Assembly: GCF_020283565.1 (NCBI RefSeq)
Contig: NC_060061.1
Span: 17,521,362-17,585,361, forward strand
Direction of reading: 5' to 3'
Source: Trifolium pratense
Lineage: Eukaryota > Streptophyta > Magnoliopsida > Fabales > Fabaceae
Length of the DNA stretch: 64,000 bases
The position numbers and the translations under genes are program-made. A model generated the notes under the pieces. That model was given only the letters and a program-made list of their open reading frames with translations, ran no database searches and was not told where the DNA came from. Below are positions 1 to 10,983 of this stretch, in pieces (positions within the stretch are counted from its first letter, which is position 1; the number at the start of each line of letters is the position of its first letter).

Positions 1-196
1 GGATATTAAATTTGTCCACATGAATGTTGTCACGTCATTAGTTACAAGGCCACATCAACAAAATTAACCCCAAAATAGGATGGGGGATCAAAACAAAAAA
101 AAATGAAAATAGGGGGACTAAAAAGTTGGTTTTTCAAATAGGGGTACCAAAACTTCATTTTTTTAAAAATAGGGGGAACAAAAATGCATTTAAGCC
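1..196. repeat. One arm of a foldback/Mutator-type MITE, cut by the window edge
   Basis: The stretch repeats a motif of the form 'agggggaycaaaa' several times and ends in a sequence that reads, on the minus strand, GGCTTAAATGCATTTTTG. This is a common terminal arm of long-TIR repeats in legumes. Only one arm lies in the window, so neither the partner arm nor a TSD can be checked. A 93-codon open frame running out of it (126-407) has no recognisable domain and I do not call it a gene. Confidence 0.4.
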
Positions 197-652
197 TATT
201 TTTTTTAACAGCAAATATATTATTATTAATACATCTTTGCTATTTGTTACCATGGCTGTATTACTGTATATAAGAAAGGCAAAGGCAAGAATTGCACTTA
301 AAAAGAAAAAGACAAAAGAACAACCACATCAATTTGGTATGTGGCAGAAAACACGAGAAGGTTGGAATTCATATAGTGGTCGTGATGTATTTCTTGCATT
401 TCGTTAGATTGTAATTCGTACTAACAAGTCTTTCTGTTATTAATAATCTGTCTCTGTATAAAATAGATAGAGGTCGGGAAATATATCTTGGTTGATGGAT
501 AATGTGAAATATTTAAATCTCTCACAATTTTTTTTTAAGAAATAATCATGTGAGCTAGCTACCTGATCATAACAACAATATTTAATTTGTTCAATTACGG
601 TTGCTAATTAAACAAGAGTATGGTAACTCACCCTCCCACCCCCTCATCTTAT
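197..652. other. Intergenic, no gene seen
   Basis: AT-rich spacer with no domain-bearing reading frame, RNA gene or delimited repeat that I can recognise. Confidence 0.4.
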
Positions 653-1215
653 TGTTGGGTCTTGAGGGGGTCCGAGGATCATCACATCGGGCCTTGGACA
701 ACTTCACAAGTTTGTTGGATACCACACTTTAATCCAAAACCTTAAGGTGTTAGGTTTATGAGTCCTCTCACTTATAAGCCATTCAACATTTGTTTTATCC
801 GATGTGGGACTCAACTCACACTTGAAATACCAACATCTCCCCCTCAAGTGTGAGTACATCCATTACTTTATTGGTATGCTCCCCCTCGAACGAAAGCTTT
901 TTTCATCCACTTGTATCGCTGTTGTGCGCGCGCCATAAACGGGACACGCCGCCTGAACACCCTGTCAGGAAGACTTTCGACACAAGGAGCCGGATCAACA
1001 ACAATCGGCTCTGATACCACTGATACCACTGTTGGGTCTTGAGGGGATCCGAGGGATCATCACATCGGGCCTTGAACAACTTCACAAGTGAGTTGAACAC
1101 CACACTTTATCCAAAACCTTAAGGTGTTAGGTTTATGGGTCCTCTAACTTATAAATCATTCAACATTCACTATTTTATCCGATGTGAGACTCAACTCACA
1201 CTTGAAATACCAACA
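653..1215 (-). mobile_element. TRIM (terminal-repeat retrotransposon in miniature), TSD CTTAT
   Basis: Two direct terminal repeats of 183 and 186 bp (653-835 and 1030-1215) begin TGTTGG and end CAACA. The flanks carry a perfect 5-bp TSD, CTTAT (648-652 and 1216-1220). Orientation is minus. On that strand the repeat at 1030-1215 is followed by a primer-binding site TGGTATCAGAGCC, complementary to the 3' end of initiator tRNA-Met. The first part of this site is duplicated (TGGTATCAG twice). A polypurine tract (GAGGGGGAGA) abuts the other repeat at 836-850. The internal region is under 200 bp and codes for nothing, so the element must have been mobilised in trans. I see no 5S-rRNA-like segment of the Cassandra type. 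Confidence 0.9.
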
Positions 1216-2377
1216 CTTATTCGTTATGTGTGTTGTAATAAAGGGAATTTGGATGTCATTATCCTCAATGTGCAATTATTAGAGAATTCATGTAAAAATC
1301 ATAGACTATATCTCTCTATCATTAGTAAAGGAAATGTATGTGGCGAATATTTTAGTAAAGATGAGAGTTAATAAATTCGATAATTTATTGTGTTCTATGA
1401 GTCTCTTCCTAACTTTAACTTTGTTGGATGTTTACTCACTCCTTGATATCTAGATGTTCTTAACTTATAAATTTTTAAAAATAAAATAAATAGCCTCTTC
1501 CTAACTTATCTTTGACTTTGTTAAAGTTGATGCTCTTGATCTTGATGTGTCATTCCTAAATAATCTTTTTTTTAATCTCATGCAAATGAAAAAGAGTTGA
1601 AAGTTGGGTGGTCGTATTTGAAGAAAGGCAAACATTCAAGATAAATTAGCCATGTCATTGTTCCAGGGACGGATATGGAGGGGCAGGCAGGAGTCAGGCC
1701 CTCCTCCCCTTTGTTTATATAAGATAAAGAAAAAAAACTCATTTTTTTTACCCACATATTTTTTGGAGGCGATTACTCAGTCACTGTTAAACGAATGAAG
1801 ATGAGAACTTCGTAGATATAAGATAATAACATAAAAAAAAAAAGTTACATGAATAGTATACCAAAAATAATCTCTATAAATAAATAAATTTATTTTTATT
1901 ATTTTACCCCGGTGTGATAAGGTTTCACAATTCGTCCTCGATTGGTGCATTAAAAAGAAGAATGCTTGGAGCACTTTAGCATTAAAAAGAAGAATGTGAG
2001 GAGACATGAACTATAAACAGTAGTAATTCTTAGATGAAATGTGTATAACATGTCAATTATTTTTTCTTTTGAATACGAGGAAATTGATAGTTAATCTAAT
2101 TTCTTGTGTGAAATGCATGCATGTAGTGCCTAGTTTAAAGCTTCAAAAGGATAAACTCCACACCTCATGGAAGTGGAGAGAAAAAAGATGAAAGAAGAGA
2201 AATTAAATCATAGATGAAGTGGAGAGAAAAATAAATAGTAAATACACAATGCAGGACCATATAACTTAGTTCATTACATTATTAATATTCTAAAATGATC
2301 AATAAATTTGCAAAAAATTAATAAGCTTGCTCTCTGTCCAGATCTATTATCAATTAAATTTAATTTTAGTATATAAT
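1216..2377. other. Intergenic, no gene seen
   Basis: AT-rich spacer. Positions about 1665-1715 hold a short GC-richer scrap (ggacggatatggaggggc) that resembles degraded transposon ends, but it cannot be delimited. No gene is recognised. Confidence 0.4.
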
Positions 2378-3200
2378 GAGGGTAGTTGCCCTATGTTGAC
2401 ATGATACCGATCAAATTCATCCACATGTATCTAAGTCAAATATAAGTAATTTTTTACCACAAAGTAATTTTGATTACTTTTATTTTCATTTAATTATATA
2501 TTAGGTTACTAATTTTCATTAATTATATTTTAGGTTCCTAATCTATTTTTGTAGCCGCTTCACTTTACGATCAAATTTCATTTTACGCTTCAGCCACCAA
2601 ATTTTACGAGTATGCTTCAGCCACCAAATTTTGACTACTTCTTTCTCCATTCTTACGAGTACAATCATCAGCTAGCAAATTGTTTGTCGCCGTCGCCGCT
2701 TCACTTGTGATCATTCCTTCAACAAGATCGTTGTTTCTCTTAAATACGCTAAAAAACATTAGGAAAAAATACACTAAAAAACATAACATCTAAGAAATTG
2801 AAAATCACTAGATTTAGAATCTTGAAGAAATCTGGTAGATCTGTGACAGAGGCTGTGGTAAAGATTGACATCAGATAACACAAAAGTGGAGGAGCCGGAG
2901 AATCCTACCATGACGGTTGTGGAGGCTGCGACGGAGATTGAAAGCTTTAAGAAGAAGAAAGTTGTTTGAGACGAAACTCATAAATAATTTGAAGAAGAAG
3001 CAAACAAAACTTACAAGCAATTAAGACCTAAATGTAAATTCATAGAATATAATACCTAAAATATAATTAATTTAAAAATTAAAGTAGTCAAAATTATTTT
3101 GTGGTTAAGAAATAACTACATGTTTGACCAAAAAATTGACTACAATTGGCTGAATTTAATTGGTGTCATGTCAGCATAAGACAACTAGGCAACTATGCTC
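2378..3200. mobile_element. Non-autonomous DNA transposon with long terminal inverted repeats
   Basis: The left arm (2378 to about 2510: GAGGGTAGTTGCC, then GACATGATACC, then CCACAAAGTAATTTTGA) reappears inverted at the right end (about 3060-3200: GAGCATAGTTGCC, GACATGACACC, CCACAAAATAATTTTGA on the minus strand). The arms are roughly 130 bp with small indels. The middle holds a GC-richer stretch (2550-2960) with no intact reading frame. Long TIRs with unrelated internal sequence suit a Mutator-like or foldback element. I could not fix a convincing 9-bp TSD, so the superfamily is uncertain. Confidence 0.6.
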
Positions 3201-4414
3201 AATTTATGTGAGGGTTAATTAAAAAAAAAAACATATAATTTTCATAAGCATCAAGAGAGAGACAAAGAAAGAAGCAAGCATGATTAATATTTTGCAATTT
3301 CATAAATCATTTTGAAATTAATTTGGAGAAAAATAATTAGATTAATCCAATCCCACAAATTTCAATGACAAAGTTGGATATTTAAGAGAGTGAAACAATA
3401 GATATAAGAGGAATAATGGGAAAAAAAACATATGTGTTGATGAAATCATGAAACTTCTTCTCACCTAGCTCTATGATTCTAGGCACCTGAAAATTGAATA
3501 CAAATGAAATGTTCCCTGCCACTAAAAGACAACACACAAGTTTGAGTGTTGCAGCTTAAATTCCTATTGTGTGTAACAGTTTTGAGCCAGACTACCATAG
3601 CCCACATACAGTTTCTCACCATTTTTAGGACCTATTTGCTTGGAAGTACTATTCTTTAACATGACTTTGTCTAAAGTAGATAACAATAGCAGTAAAATTT
3701 GCATGAACTAAAAATTTCTTAATAGATGAAAATACCACACACCAAAGTACAATGAATCACCCAAATCAAAATAAATAATATTAATTAATCACCCCCCTCT
3801 TCTATACCATAACCATGATTATACCCTCAATAATCCACATAACCTAACCCTTTCCAAATGTTAAGAAAGTTAACAACATTAGTTCCTTCATGAAATGAAA
3901 AGGAACTAATTAATGACAATACATTAGAAAATTAAGGAAAAATAAAGGATATGTCATTGCATATACACATTACAAAATTAATGAAAATTAAGACCAACTT
4001 ACTCAATCAATCAACTATGGAAGTACTAGCACCAAATGAAGGACCTCCATCTCTTGATCTCTACATCTGCAGTATTGCTGATGCGGTAGTCTTCGCAACC
4101 AGAGAGTTACACACCTGATGAGAGAAGAGGATCCGAGGTTCATCTCAGCCCAAATTTTTTCAACCTTGAAATATAAAACTAACAAGGTTGATGATGAGTA
4201 ATATATTTGTAGCTGACATGATCTCTCCGATCCTAAACTCTCTCATCTTTAACTATCTTCTTTCTTCAATGTAAGTAAACCAAACCCAATTGACCCCAAA
4301 TGAAAAAAACAAAGAAAAAAGCAGCATTTTTCAGCAATAAACAGAAGCCTAATATAGAACTAAAGAAAAAACCCTTAAAGAGATAGATAGTTTTGAAAAT
4401 GATGCTTCATTTTT
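3201..4414. other. Intergenic, downstream of the DOF gene
   Basis: No reading frame with a recognisable domain. The part nearest 4414 should contain the DOF 3' UTR, which is transcribed on the minus strand. I could not place a polyadenylation site. Confidence 0.4.
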
Positions 4415-5767
4415 CTAGATCAGAGAAGTAACTGAATTAGAACCAATATTATTAGGTTGATCAGTACTCCAAACACTACCCAAACCTGTTGTGGCTATGT
4501 TGTTGTTGTTGTTGTTACTATTATTCCAATAACCTGAATCAGATAAACCCATATTCTCCATCTGGTTTTGAAAAGCAACACCATTAGTACCATTCATGTT
4601 ATTGCTGTTCCACTGATCCAACCTAGTCAGTCCTTCTTTTGAAGCCATCAACTCAACCTCATCACTTCTACTATTTCCTTCCATTTTCATATCATGATGA
4701 TGAAAAAGATCACCTTTCATGCTGCCGTCGTTGCCGCCACCGCCAACAGTACTCATGAATTTCTGTTGCAGTAGTGTAGAGCTAAGTAGAGAACTCATAA
4801 CTGGAGTAGTAGAACCCATAGAAGAACCAAAGATGGAACTGTAATTGTTATTATTTGAAGTAGTACTAAACCCATTTCTATAATCATCATGGTGATTAAG
4901 ATTAGCTAAACCAGATGAAAAGCCTAATCCAAGACCATTTTGTTGAAGATGATCATAACCAGAACCAGAACTTGAAACTCGTGTCGAATTAAACCTTGTT
5001 GCAAAAGGAAAATTCATAACATCATGACAAGAGTTGTTACCATAAAGCAGAGTATTAATATGGTTTGAAGTAGAATTAGCAACATCAAAACTATGATGTT
5101 GTTGTTGAGAAGAAGGGTTTGAAGAATTAGCAGTAACACTAGTAGGATTTGAAGAAGAAGGAGAATCAATGTTATTGTTTGAAGAAGAATGATTTGGTCT
5201 CTTAACACGTTTGTTTTTTCTGCAACCACCACCAACAGGAACATTTCTAAGAGTTCCACCTCTTGTCCAATATCTTTTACAAGCTTTGCAAAAGTGTCTT
5301 GGTTGTGATAAACTATAGTTATTGTAGTAACAGAATTTTGTATTTGATGAATCACAACGTGGACACCTTAAAGCTTGTTGTTGTTGTTGAACAAGTTCTT
5401 GTCCTGGTTTTTCCATAACCCTATTACCACCACCACTTGAAGAAGCCATTGAAATTGAAACCTTATTATTATGATGATCATCTATCTCAATACTCTACAA
5501 TGAAAAAGATAAGAGAAAAAAAAAATAAAGTTTAGATATTTTTAATGAGAAAAAAAGAAGAAGAAAGAGAAAGTGTTTTTAAGGTGGTGCATGTTTTAGT
5601 CAGTGGTTATATTCTGTTCCAAGAGGAAAACAACAAAATTTGGGTGGTCATGTATTTTTGTCTAATAATTGAGAAAGAGAAAGAAAGAGATAGAGAGAGA
5701 TGAAAGAAACCTGTGTCAATTTGTTGGAAGTGATTACCGTTTTCTCATGAACACAGTTACCAAACAT
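4415..5767 (-). CDS. DOF-type zinc-finger transcription factor, two exons
   Basis: A plant-specific nuclear transcription factor that binds AAAG-core DNA. The main exon (4415-5494) holds the DOF finger: CPRC, 21 residues, then CKAC (a C-X2-C-X21-C-X2-C zinc site), followed by the conserved [20 protein letters not shown] stretch. A basic patch (KNKRVKRP) can serve as the nuclear signal. The rest is low-complexity Asn, Ser and Gln, as is usual for activation regions. The 344-codon frame starting at 5449 is probably not the full protein. Reading upstream there is no stop for 15 more codons until a 3' splice site (T-rich tract, then ATTGTAG) at 5495. A small ATG-led exon (5711-5767, 19 codons, starting MFGNC and ending CAG|GTTTCT) joins in phase 0, giving about 378 residues with a 216-bp intron. 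DOF genes commonly have one intron just upstream of the finger. The family is certain; the subgroup and the exon 1 model are inferred. Confidence 0.9.
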
Positions 5768-6287
5768 TTTGGTTTGTATGAGTTTGTTGAAATGAGGAGT
5801 AATCAGACAAATTGAGCAGTTGGTGCCTTGAGTTTCGCTTGATGGGTTTTAGAATTGAAGAGAGTGAAGGGACTAGCTAGCTAGATAGCATGATAATAAG
5901 GTGAAAAAAATGACATATCCTCTGCGCGCAACTGTAGAGACTAATCTTTCGAGTCTAGTGGAATACAAATGGGTGACAAACTCTTCCTAAAGAGTTTTAG
6001 CACTGCTGCATATTCAAGTCAGAGATCAAACTAACCTTAGTTAAGTTGGAAAAGACCTGCGTCATCTCGTCTAAGTGATATATGTACATTACTTAAATGA
6101 CCTAGGACTAAGAATAATATAATATGGTATATGTCAAATTAATAAACATTAGGTTCACGTGATGGGTTTGGACTAAGATGGAATTTAGGTGATTAGTATA
6201 ATGGAATTGGAATTGGGGAGTGGAATATTTTAAAAAGAACATTCGAAATCCAAGAAAGGGACATAGAGGTAAAGCGGGATTAGGATG
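5768..6287 (-). promoter_or_regulatory. Presumed 5' UTR and promoter region of the DOF gene
   Basis: About 500 bp lie between the proposed DOF start and the copia insertion. The segment contains CT-rich sequence on the minus strand but no TATA box that I would defend. The copia LTR at 6288 now limits the proximal upstream region, which may affect expression (inference). Confidence 0.35.
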
Positions 6288-6555
6288 TGTTGAGTATGGT
6301 TCATATATGCATCAGGAAGAGGCTGGGGGCGGCCCGGAGCTGAGCTAGCGGGGGTATTTACGACATTCTGCTATTATTATATATACCGCTTGTAACACTG
6401 AAACCCTAATTTGATTCTTTCATCTAATAGAAACGAGCTGTAGCGAATTCTGCAGCCGGAGACGTACCTAAGGGGAACTCCGTTATCAAACTTCTTGTGT
6501 TCTTATTGTTTGCAATTTCGTTATTATTACCTTCTGTTACTATTTGTGCACAACA
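6288..6555 (+). repeat. 5' LTR of the copia element (short form)
   Basis: 268 bp, TG...CA ends. It contains the promoter and transcript start of the element; an AT-rich TATATATA-like stretch lies near 6375. It lacks the 107-bp GC-rich block present at 10672-10778 in the 3' LTR, and the junction falls at 'gctagcg|gggg'. Confidence 0.95.
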
Positions 6556-6568
6556 ATTGGTATCAGAG

Positions 6569-9500
6569 ATGACGCTTAATCCTGCGAAATTCGAAGTGGC
6601 AAGGTTCGACGGGACGGGCAATTTCGGATTATGGCAGAGAAGGGTTAAGGATCTGTTGGCGCAACAGAGTCTACAGAAGGCGTTGCGCGAGACGAAGCCG
6701 GCAGACATGGACGACACCGACTGGACAGAGATGAAGGAGAAGGCTGCGGGTTTGATACGCTTGTGCGTTTCAGACGAGGTCATGCATCATATCCTTGATC
6801 TAACAACTCCGAAGGAAGTTTGGGATAAATTGGAGAGTCAGTACATGGAGAAATCGCTTATGAACAAGTTGTACGCGAAAAAACGGTTGTACAGTCTCAA
6901 GATGGAGGAAGGATCAAATTTGCAACAACACGTCAACGTCTTCCAAAACATTCTCACCGATCTGACGAGGCTTGGGGTTCAGATGGACGATGAAGACAAG
7001 GCAATCATATTGTTGTGCTCGTTACCAGAGTCATACGACCACTTGGTGACTACCCTTACTTACGGTAAAGAGTCTATTACTCTCGCTTCGATTAGTTCTG
7101 CACTGTTGTCTCATAATCAAAGGAGGCATAACACAGAGGGCGGTAGTCATGGCGACGGTTTGTATGTAAAGGGCGGTTCAGATCGTGGACGGAACAAGGG
7201 TAACACAGGTCCTGCAAAGAAGAGGAATAAATCTAAGAACAGGAAAACAGCAGAGTGCTACGGTTGCAAACAGATTGGCCATTGGAAGAGGGATTGTCCA
7301 AACAGAAAGCAAGGGGCATCAACTTCAGCCAATATAGTTCAAACTGATGACTCTGGCAGTGAGGGAGACTTACTTTGTGTTTCATCTAGCAAGTGCACAG
7401 ATGCGTGGATTCTTGATTCTGGTTGCTCCTATCATATGACGCCGAATCGGGAGTGGTTCACTACATTCAGGTCAGGCAGTTTTGGTTTTGTTTATTTGGG
7501 TGATGATAAAGCTTGTGCTATCACTGGAATAGGGCAGATTAAAATTGCTATGGATGATGGTGGTGTGCGGACACTAAATGATGTTCGATATATTCCAGAA
7601 TTGAGAAAGAACTTGATCTCCTTAGGTACTCTACAGGCACACGGTTACTCATACAGGTCTGATGGAGATAGGGATATCTTGAAGGTTAGCAAGGGTGCAT
7701 TGACAGTGATGAGAGCAAAGAGGACTGCAGGTAACATCTACAAGCTGTTGGGGCATACTGTTGTAGGTGATGTTGCGTCGGTTGAGTCTGATAATGATGC
7801 AACAAAACTCTGGCATCTGCGTTTGGGCCATCTCAGTGAACGTGGGATGATAGAACTTCATAAGAGGAGTCTGTTGAAGGGTGTTCGTAGCTGCAAAATG
7901 GATTTATGCAAATATTGTGTTCTTGGGAAACAGTGTCGTGTTCGGTTCAAACCTGGGAAACACAAAACAGAAGGTATTCTTGATTATGTACATTCTGACG
8001 TGTGGGGACCAACTAGAGAAGCATCCATGGGAGGGTCAAGGTACTTTGTCACTTTTACCGATGATTTTTCTCGCAAGCTTTGGGTTTATTTCATGAAGCA
8101 CAAATCTGAAGTCTTTTCAAAGTTCAAATTGTGGAAGGCTGAGGTAGAGAATCAGACAGGCAGAAAAATCAAGTATCTACGGTCAGATAATGGGACAGAG
8201 TACACCGATTCACAGTTTCAGAAATTTTGTGAGCAACATGGTATTCAGAGGCATTTTTCAGTTCGCAAGACACCGCAGCAGAATGGTGTTGCAGAAAGGA
8301 TGAACAGGTCTTTAACTGAAAGGGCAAGATGTCTACGGTTGAATGCAGGACTCTCAAAAGGTTTCTGGGCAGAGGCAATTAACATGGCGTGCTATCTTAT
8401 TAACAGGTCACCACGGGCTTCTTTGGAGGGGAAAGTCGCAGAGGAGGTATGGACAGGTAAACCCATTGATCTTAACAATTTAAGGATTTTTGGGTGTCCA
8501 GCTTTTGTGCATATATCCAGTGAAGATCGATCCAAACTTGATCCAAAGTCGAAGAAATGTGTCTTCGTCGGTTACTCTAAAGGGGTGAAGGGGTTTAAGT
8601 TATGGGATCCGGTTTCAAAGAAGATGGTTCTGAGTCGAGATGTTGTTTTTGATGAGCAATTTATGTTGAAACAACCAGAAGTGACAGAATCAGCAGGAGG
8701 AAATCCTAACAAAGAAGCCATTCAGGTAGAAATTGAGCCGACACCAACCAATACCATATCACAGGTACATCAACAACCACCTGAAACTACAACAACTAAT
8801 AATGACACTGAAGTTTTAGGTGGAGCAACTGAAGATTTAGCTGGAGAAAATGATTATCAGCTTGTCCGTGATAGAGAACGACGCTCCGTTAAGCCACCAG
8901 AAAGATATGGGTACGAAGACTTGGCAGCATATGCACTTCTTACTAGTTCTGGAGATCCTTCCACATTTCGAGAGGCTATGGCCAGTCAGGAGAAAGAAAG
9001 GTGGATGGGTGCTATGATGGAAGAAATGGAGTCGTTACAGAAAAATCAGACATGGGAGCTTGTTCAGCTTCCTAAGGGCAAGAGGGCTATCGGTTGCAAG
9101 TGGGTGTACAAGAGAAAACCAGCAGTAACAGAAAAAGAAGGGGAAAAGTTCAAGGCTCGTCTTGTAGCAAAGGGGTACTCACAGCAGAAAGGGATTGATT
9201 ATGATGAGATTTTCTCTCCGGTCGTTAGACATACTTCTATCAGGGCAGTGTTAGCCTTGGTAGCCAGCCGAGACATGCATTTAGAACAGATGGATGTGAA
9301 GACAGCATTCCTTCATGGTAATCTAGATGAGCAAATTTACATGGAGCAGCCAGAGGGTTTCAGTGACACTGGAAAAGGCCGACTAGTTTGTAAATTGAAG
9401 AGGTCTCTATATGGTCTAAAGCAATCTCCCAGGCAGTGGTACAAGCGGTTTGATTCCTACATGCTTCAGATTGGCTACAAGCGGTGTGAGTATGACTGTT

Positions 9501-10522
9501 GTGTCTATGTCAGGAGCCTTGATGATGGCTCTTTTATTTTTCTGTTACTTTATGTTGATGATATGTTAATTGCTGCTAACCATTTACATGATGTAAATGA
9601 ACTGAAAATTTTGTTGGGTAAAGAATTTGACATGAAAGACTTAGGTGCTGCTAAGAGGATTCTTGGGATGGAAATTCACAGGGACAAGGGAGCTAGAAAA
9701 TTGTGGCTCTCTCAGAAAAGCTATGTTGAAAAGGTACTAAACAGGTTTGACATGAGTAATTCGAAAGCTGTGAGCACTCCATTGGCGAATCACTTTAAAC
9801 TTACATTGGATCAGTGTCCGAAGTCAGATTCAGAAATTGAGTATATGTCAAAGGTTCCTTATGCCAGTGCTGTTGGTTGTTTAATGTATGCTATGGTCTG
9901 TACAAGGCCAGATTTGGCACAAGCTGTAAGTCAAGTTTGCAAGTTTATGTCTAAGCCAGGAAAGCATCATTGGGAAGCAGTCAAATGGATTTTCAGGTAC
10001 TTGAAAGGTACAACAGGTCATGGTATCATGTTTAGCAGTGAAAAGGGTAATCCTTCAGTTGTAGGATATGTTGATTCAGACTACGCCGGTGATATGGATG
10101 ACAGGAGGTCTACTACAGGTTATGTGTTTACTCTTGCAGGAGGACCTATTTGTTGGAAATCGTCAGTTCAATCTATAGTGGCTATGTCAACAACTGAAGC
10201 AGAGTACATGGCAGTAGCTGAAGCTGCCAAAGAGGCCTTATGGCTTACAGGATTAGTGAAGGAATTGGGTGTTGAGCAAGGTGGAGTTCAACTGCATTGT
10301 GATAGTCAGAGTGCCATTTACTTGGCCAAGAATCAAGTGTATCATGCCAGAACTAAGCATATTGATGTGAGGTTTCACAAGATCAGAGAGCTACTTACAA
10401 CTGGACAGATATTACTTGAGAAGGTTCATACTTCAGAGAATGCAGCTGACATGTTGACCAAGCCAGTCACCAGTGACAAGTTCAAGCATTGCTTGGACTT
10501 GTTACATGTTTCTCAGTGTTAA
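6569..10522 (+). CDS. Copia gag-pol polyprotein
   Basis: A single polyprotein of 1317 residues, counted from the ATG just after the primer-binding site. The open frame extends 24 codons further upstream, but that part lies in the LTR. Order: a gag region; a CCHC zinc knuckle near residue 230 (CYGCKQIGHWKRDC); aspartic protease with catalytic D283 in WILDSG; a GAG-preintegrase/integrase HHCC region from about 416; an integrase DDE core with D477, D540 (SDNGTE) and E576; reverse transcriptase with YVDD at 995-998; and RNase H towards the C terminus (DSDYAG, STTEAEYMA, HCDSQSA). The integrase-before-RT order defines Ty1/copia. No frameshift or stop is present, and every catalytic signature I looked for is there, so the protein may be functional. 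That needs expression evidence. Confidence 0.96.
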   Translation: MTLNPAKFEVARFDGTGNFGLWQRRVKDLLAQQSLQKALRETKPADMDDTDWTEMKEKAAGLIRLCVSDEVMHHILDLTTPKEVWDKLESQYMEKSLMNKLYAKKRLYSLKMEEGSNLQQHVNVFQNILTDLTRLGVQMDDEDKAIILLCSLPESYDHLVTTLTYGKESITLASISSALLSHNQRRHNTEGGSHGDGLYVKGGSDRGRNKGNTGPAKKRNKSKNRKTAECYGCKQIGHWKRDCPNRKQGASTSANIVQTDDSGSEGDLLCVSSSKCTDAWILDSGCSYHMTPNREWFTTFRSGSFGFVYLGDDKACAITGIGQIKIAMDDGGVRTLNDVRYIPELRKNLISLGTLQAHGYSYRSDGDRDILKVSKGALTVMRAKRTAGNIYKLLGHTVVGDVASVESDNDATKLWHLRLGHLSERGMIELHKRSLLKGVRSCKMDLCKYCVLGKQCRVRFKPGKHKTEGILDYVHSDVWGPTREASMGGSRYFVTFTDDFSRKLWVYFMKHKSEVFSKFKLWKAEVENQTGRKIKYLRSDNGTEYTDSQFQKFCEQHGIQRHFSVRKTPQQNGVAERMNRSLTERARCLRLNAGLSKGFWAEAINMACYLINRSPRASLEGKVAEEVWTGKPIDLNNLRIFGCPAFVHISSEDRSKLDPKSKKCVFVGYSKGVKGFKLWDPVSKKMVLSRDVVFDEQFMLKQPEVTESAGGNPNKEAIQVEIEPTPTNTISQVHQQPPETTTTNNDTEVLGGATEDLAGENDYQLVRDRERRSVKPPERYGYEDLAAYALLTSSGDPSTFREAMASQEKERWMGAMMEEMESLQKNQTWELVQLPKGKRAIGCKWVYKRKPAVTEKEGEKFKARLVAKGYSQQKGIDYDEIFSPVVRHTSIRAVLALVASRDMHLEQMDVKTAFLHGNLDEQIYMEQPEGFSDTGKGRLVCKLKRSLYGLKQSPRQWYKRFDSYMLQIGYKRCEYDCCVYVRSLDDGSFIFLLLYVDDMLIAANHLHDVNELKILLGKEFDMKDLGAAKRILGMEIHRDKGARKLWLSQKSYVEKVLNRFDMSNSKAVSTPLANHFKLTLDQCPKSDSEIEYMSKVPYASAVGCLMYAMVCTRPDLAQAVSQVCKFMSKPGKHHWEAVKWIFRYLKGTTGHGIMFSSEKGNPSVVGYVDSDYAGDMDDRRSTTGYVFTLAGGPICWKSSVQSIVAMSTTEAEYMAVAEAAKEALWLTGLVKELGVEQGGVQLHCDSQSAIYLAKNQVYHARTKHIDVRFHKIRELLTTGQILLEKVHTSENAADMLTKPVTSDKFKHCLDLLHVSQC

Positions 10523-10608
10523 GAAGGAAACGACCCCCCCTAGCGCTAAGGATGCGGATGTCATACAGAGGTTCTTCATATGGGTTTGATATTCACCAAG
10601 GTGGAGAT

Positions 10609-10983
10609 TGTTGAGTATGGTTCATATATGCATCAGGAAGAGGCTGGGGGCGGCCCGGAGCTGAGCTAGCGGAGCGAAGCGAAGCTCCGGCCGCCCCCTG
10701 CCCATATGGGCTTTGACCAGATGTTTTGGGGGGCGCTAGGGGGGTGCGGGGGGCGATAGCCCCCCGCGGTATGGTGCAGGGGTATTTACGACATTCTGCT
10801 ATTATTATATATACCGCTTGTAACACTGAAACCCTAATTTGATTCTTTCATCTAATAGAAACGAGCTGTAGCGAATTCTGCAGCCGGAGACGTACCTAAG
10901 GGGAACTCCGTTATCAAACTTCTTGTGTTCTTATTGTTTGCAATTTCGTTATTATTACCTTCTGTTACTATTTGTGCACAACA
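10609..10983 (+). repeat. 3' LTR of the copia element (long form)
   Basis: 375 bp. Positions 10672-10778 hold a GC-rich, hairpin-prone block (GAAGCTCCGG, GGGGGGCGCTAGG, CCCCCCGCGG) that is absent from the 5' LTR. Confidence 0.95.

Larger units (their letters stand above)
6288..10983 (+). mobile_element. Complete Ty1/copia LTR retrotransposon, TSD GGATG
   Basis: The 5' LTR (6288-6555, 268 bp) and 3' LTR (10609-10983, 375 bp) both begin TGTTGAG and end CACAACA. They look identical by eye apart from one 107-bp block that only the 3' LTR has. A 5-bp TSD GGATG flanks the element (6283-6287 and 10984-10988). Two bases after the 5' LTR comes the primer site TGGTATCAGAG (tRNA-iMet), and a purine tract AAGGTGGAGAT precedes the 3' LTR. 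One uninterrupted gag-pol frame lies between them. Matching LTRs, an intact frame and a perfect TSD indicate a recent insertion. Length and domain order resemble the Tnt1/Tork group (inference). Confidence 0.97.

Noticed and set aside
126..407. 93-codon open frame at the window start
   Set aside because: It begins inside a repeat arm, shows no domain, and its hydrophobic and lysine-rich parts follow from AT-rich sequence.
5014..5355. 113-codon frame overlapping the DOF gene
   Set aside because: Shadow frame on the same strand, made of poly-Ile/Leu from the Asn/Ser-rich coding repeats.
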